Assembly (NCBI GenBank): GCA_963656345.1
Contig: CAVKHY010000062.1
Span: forward strand, 1-14,626
DNA: 14,626 bases
Source: CAKUFA01 sp963656345
Lineage (GTDB): Bacteria; Bacillota; Clostridia; Christensenellales; Aristaeellaceae
Direction: 5' to 3'
In this document: positions 14,579 through 14,626 of the stretch, in pieces
Position numbering within the stretch: the stretch's first letter is position 1
How the letters are laid out: each line of letters begins with the position of its first letter
Position numbers and translations under genes: made by a program
Notes under the pieces: generated by a model
Seen by the model: only the letters and a program-made list of their open reading frames with translations
Told to the model about the DNA's origin: nothing
Databases searched by the model: none

Positions 14579-14626
14579 GTGCGCCCGGCGGCGCCCGTTT
14601 CTAAAGGGTGAAAGACCCGAATCCGC
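14579..14626 (+). mobile_element. 5' end of a group IIC intron (truncated by window edge)
   Basis: Begins GTGCGCCCGGC, the GUGYG 5' boundary of group II introns. GCGCC/GGCGC can pair (14581-14585 with 14590-14594). CTAAAGGGTGAAAGACCCGA (14601-14620) follows, in which GGGT pairs with ACCC around GAAAG. From memory, this order and wording closely match the start of domain I of bacterial class C introns such as the Oceanobacillus iheyensis one. Class C introns characteristically insert just after intrinsic terminator hairpins, as here, two bases after the T-tract of the terminator at 14539-14576. Only 48 bases are visible, so the ribozyme core, any reverse transcriptase and the 3' end cannot be checked. 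Confidence 0.72.

Noticed and set aside
1..14626. CRISPR arrays, tRNA or rRNA genes, toxin-antitoxin or phage-defence genes
   Set aside because: No regularly spaced repeats, cloverleaf or conserved rRNA sequences were seen, and all large frames are explained by the genes listed.

Overview
The window reads as chromosomal DNA of a Gram-positive Firmicute, most likely a Clostridia-type gut bacterium. The evidence is a PolC-type replicative DNA polymerase, strong GGAGG ribosome-binding sites, sigma-A-like promoters with 17-base spacers, lipoprotein signal peptides and fairly GC-rich coding DNA. The exact taxon is inference. No tRNA, rRNA or CRISPR array is visible, and there is no phage-like cluster. 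One mobile element begins at the right edge.

Layout. (1) 1-3885, minus strand: polC, lacking only its C-terminal end, which lies beyond the left edge. (2) 3886-4213: a divergent intergenic region with a near-consensus promoter for polC and another for the operon to its right. (3) 4214-8860, plus strand: a tightly overlapping operon of an OmpR-family response regulator, a membrane histidine kinase (interrupted by a 10-N assembly gap) and two GerMN-domain lipoproteins. (4) 9044-10324, plus strand: an HtrA-like membrane-anchored serine protease with its own promoter. (5) 10331-10440: three consecutive hairpins between convergent genes. (6) 10461-13039, minus strand: deoD (purine nucleoside phosphorylase), a TetR-family regulator and a serine beta-lactamase-like hydrolase. 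(7) 13403-14518, plus strand: a MetE C-terminal-domain (YxjG/YxjH-like) methionine synthase homologue, followed by an intrinsic terminator. (8) 14579-14626: the first 48 bases of what looks like a group IIC intron, placed just after that terminator.

How the genes may work together. The two-component system, its two lipoproteins and HtrA look like one cell-envelope sensing and quality-control module. The promoter of the two-component operon and the promoter of htrA share a 17-base element with 15 identities (4151-4167 and 8936-8952). Both sit among direct repeats of 11-base period, which is the geometry bound by OmpR/PhoB/WalR-family regulators. The arrangement recalls Bacillus WalRK-WalHI-HtrC, CssRS-HtrA/HtrB and actinobacterial MtrAB-LpqB, but with two GerMN lipoproteins where WalH and WalI would be. 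This is the most interesting system in the window. The deoD/TetR/hydrolase group and the MetE-like gene show no evident functional link to it.
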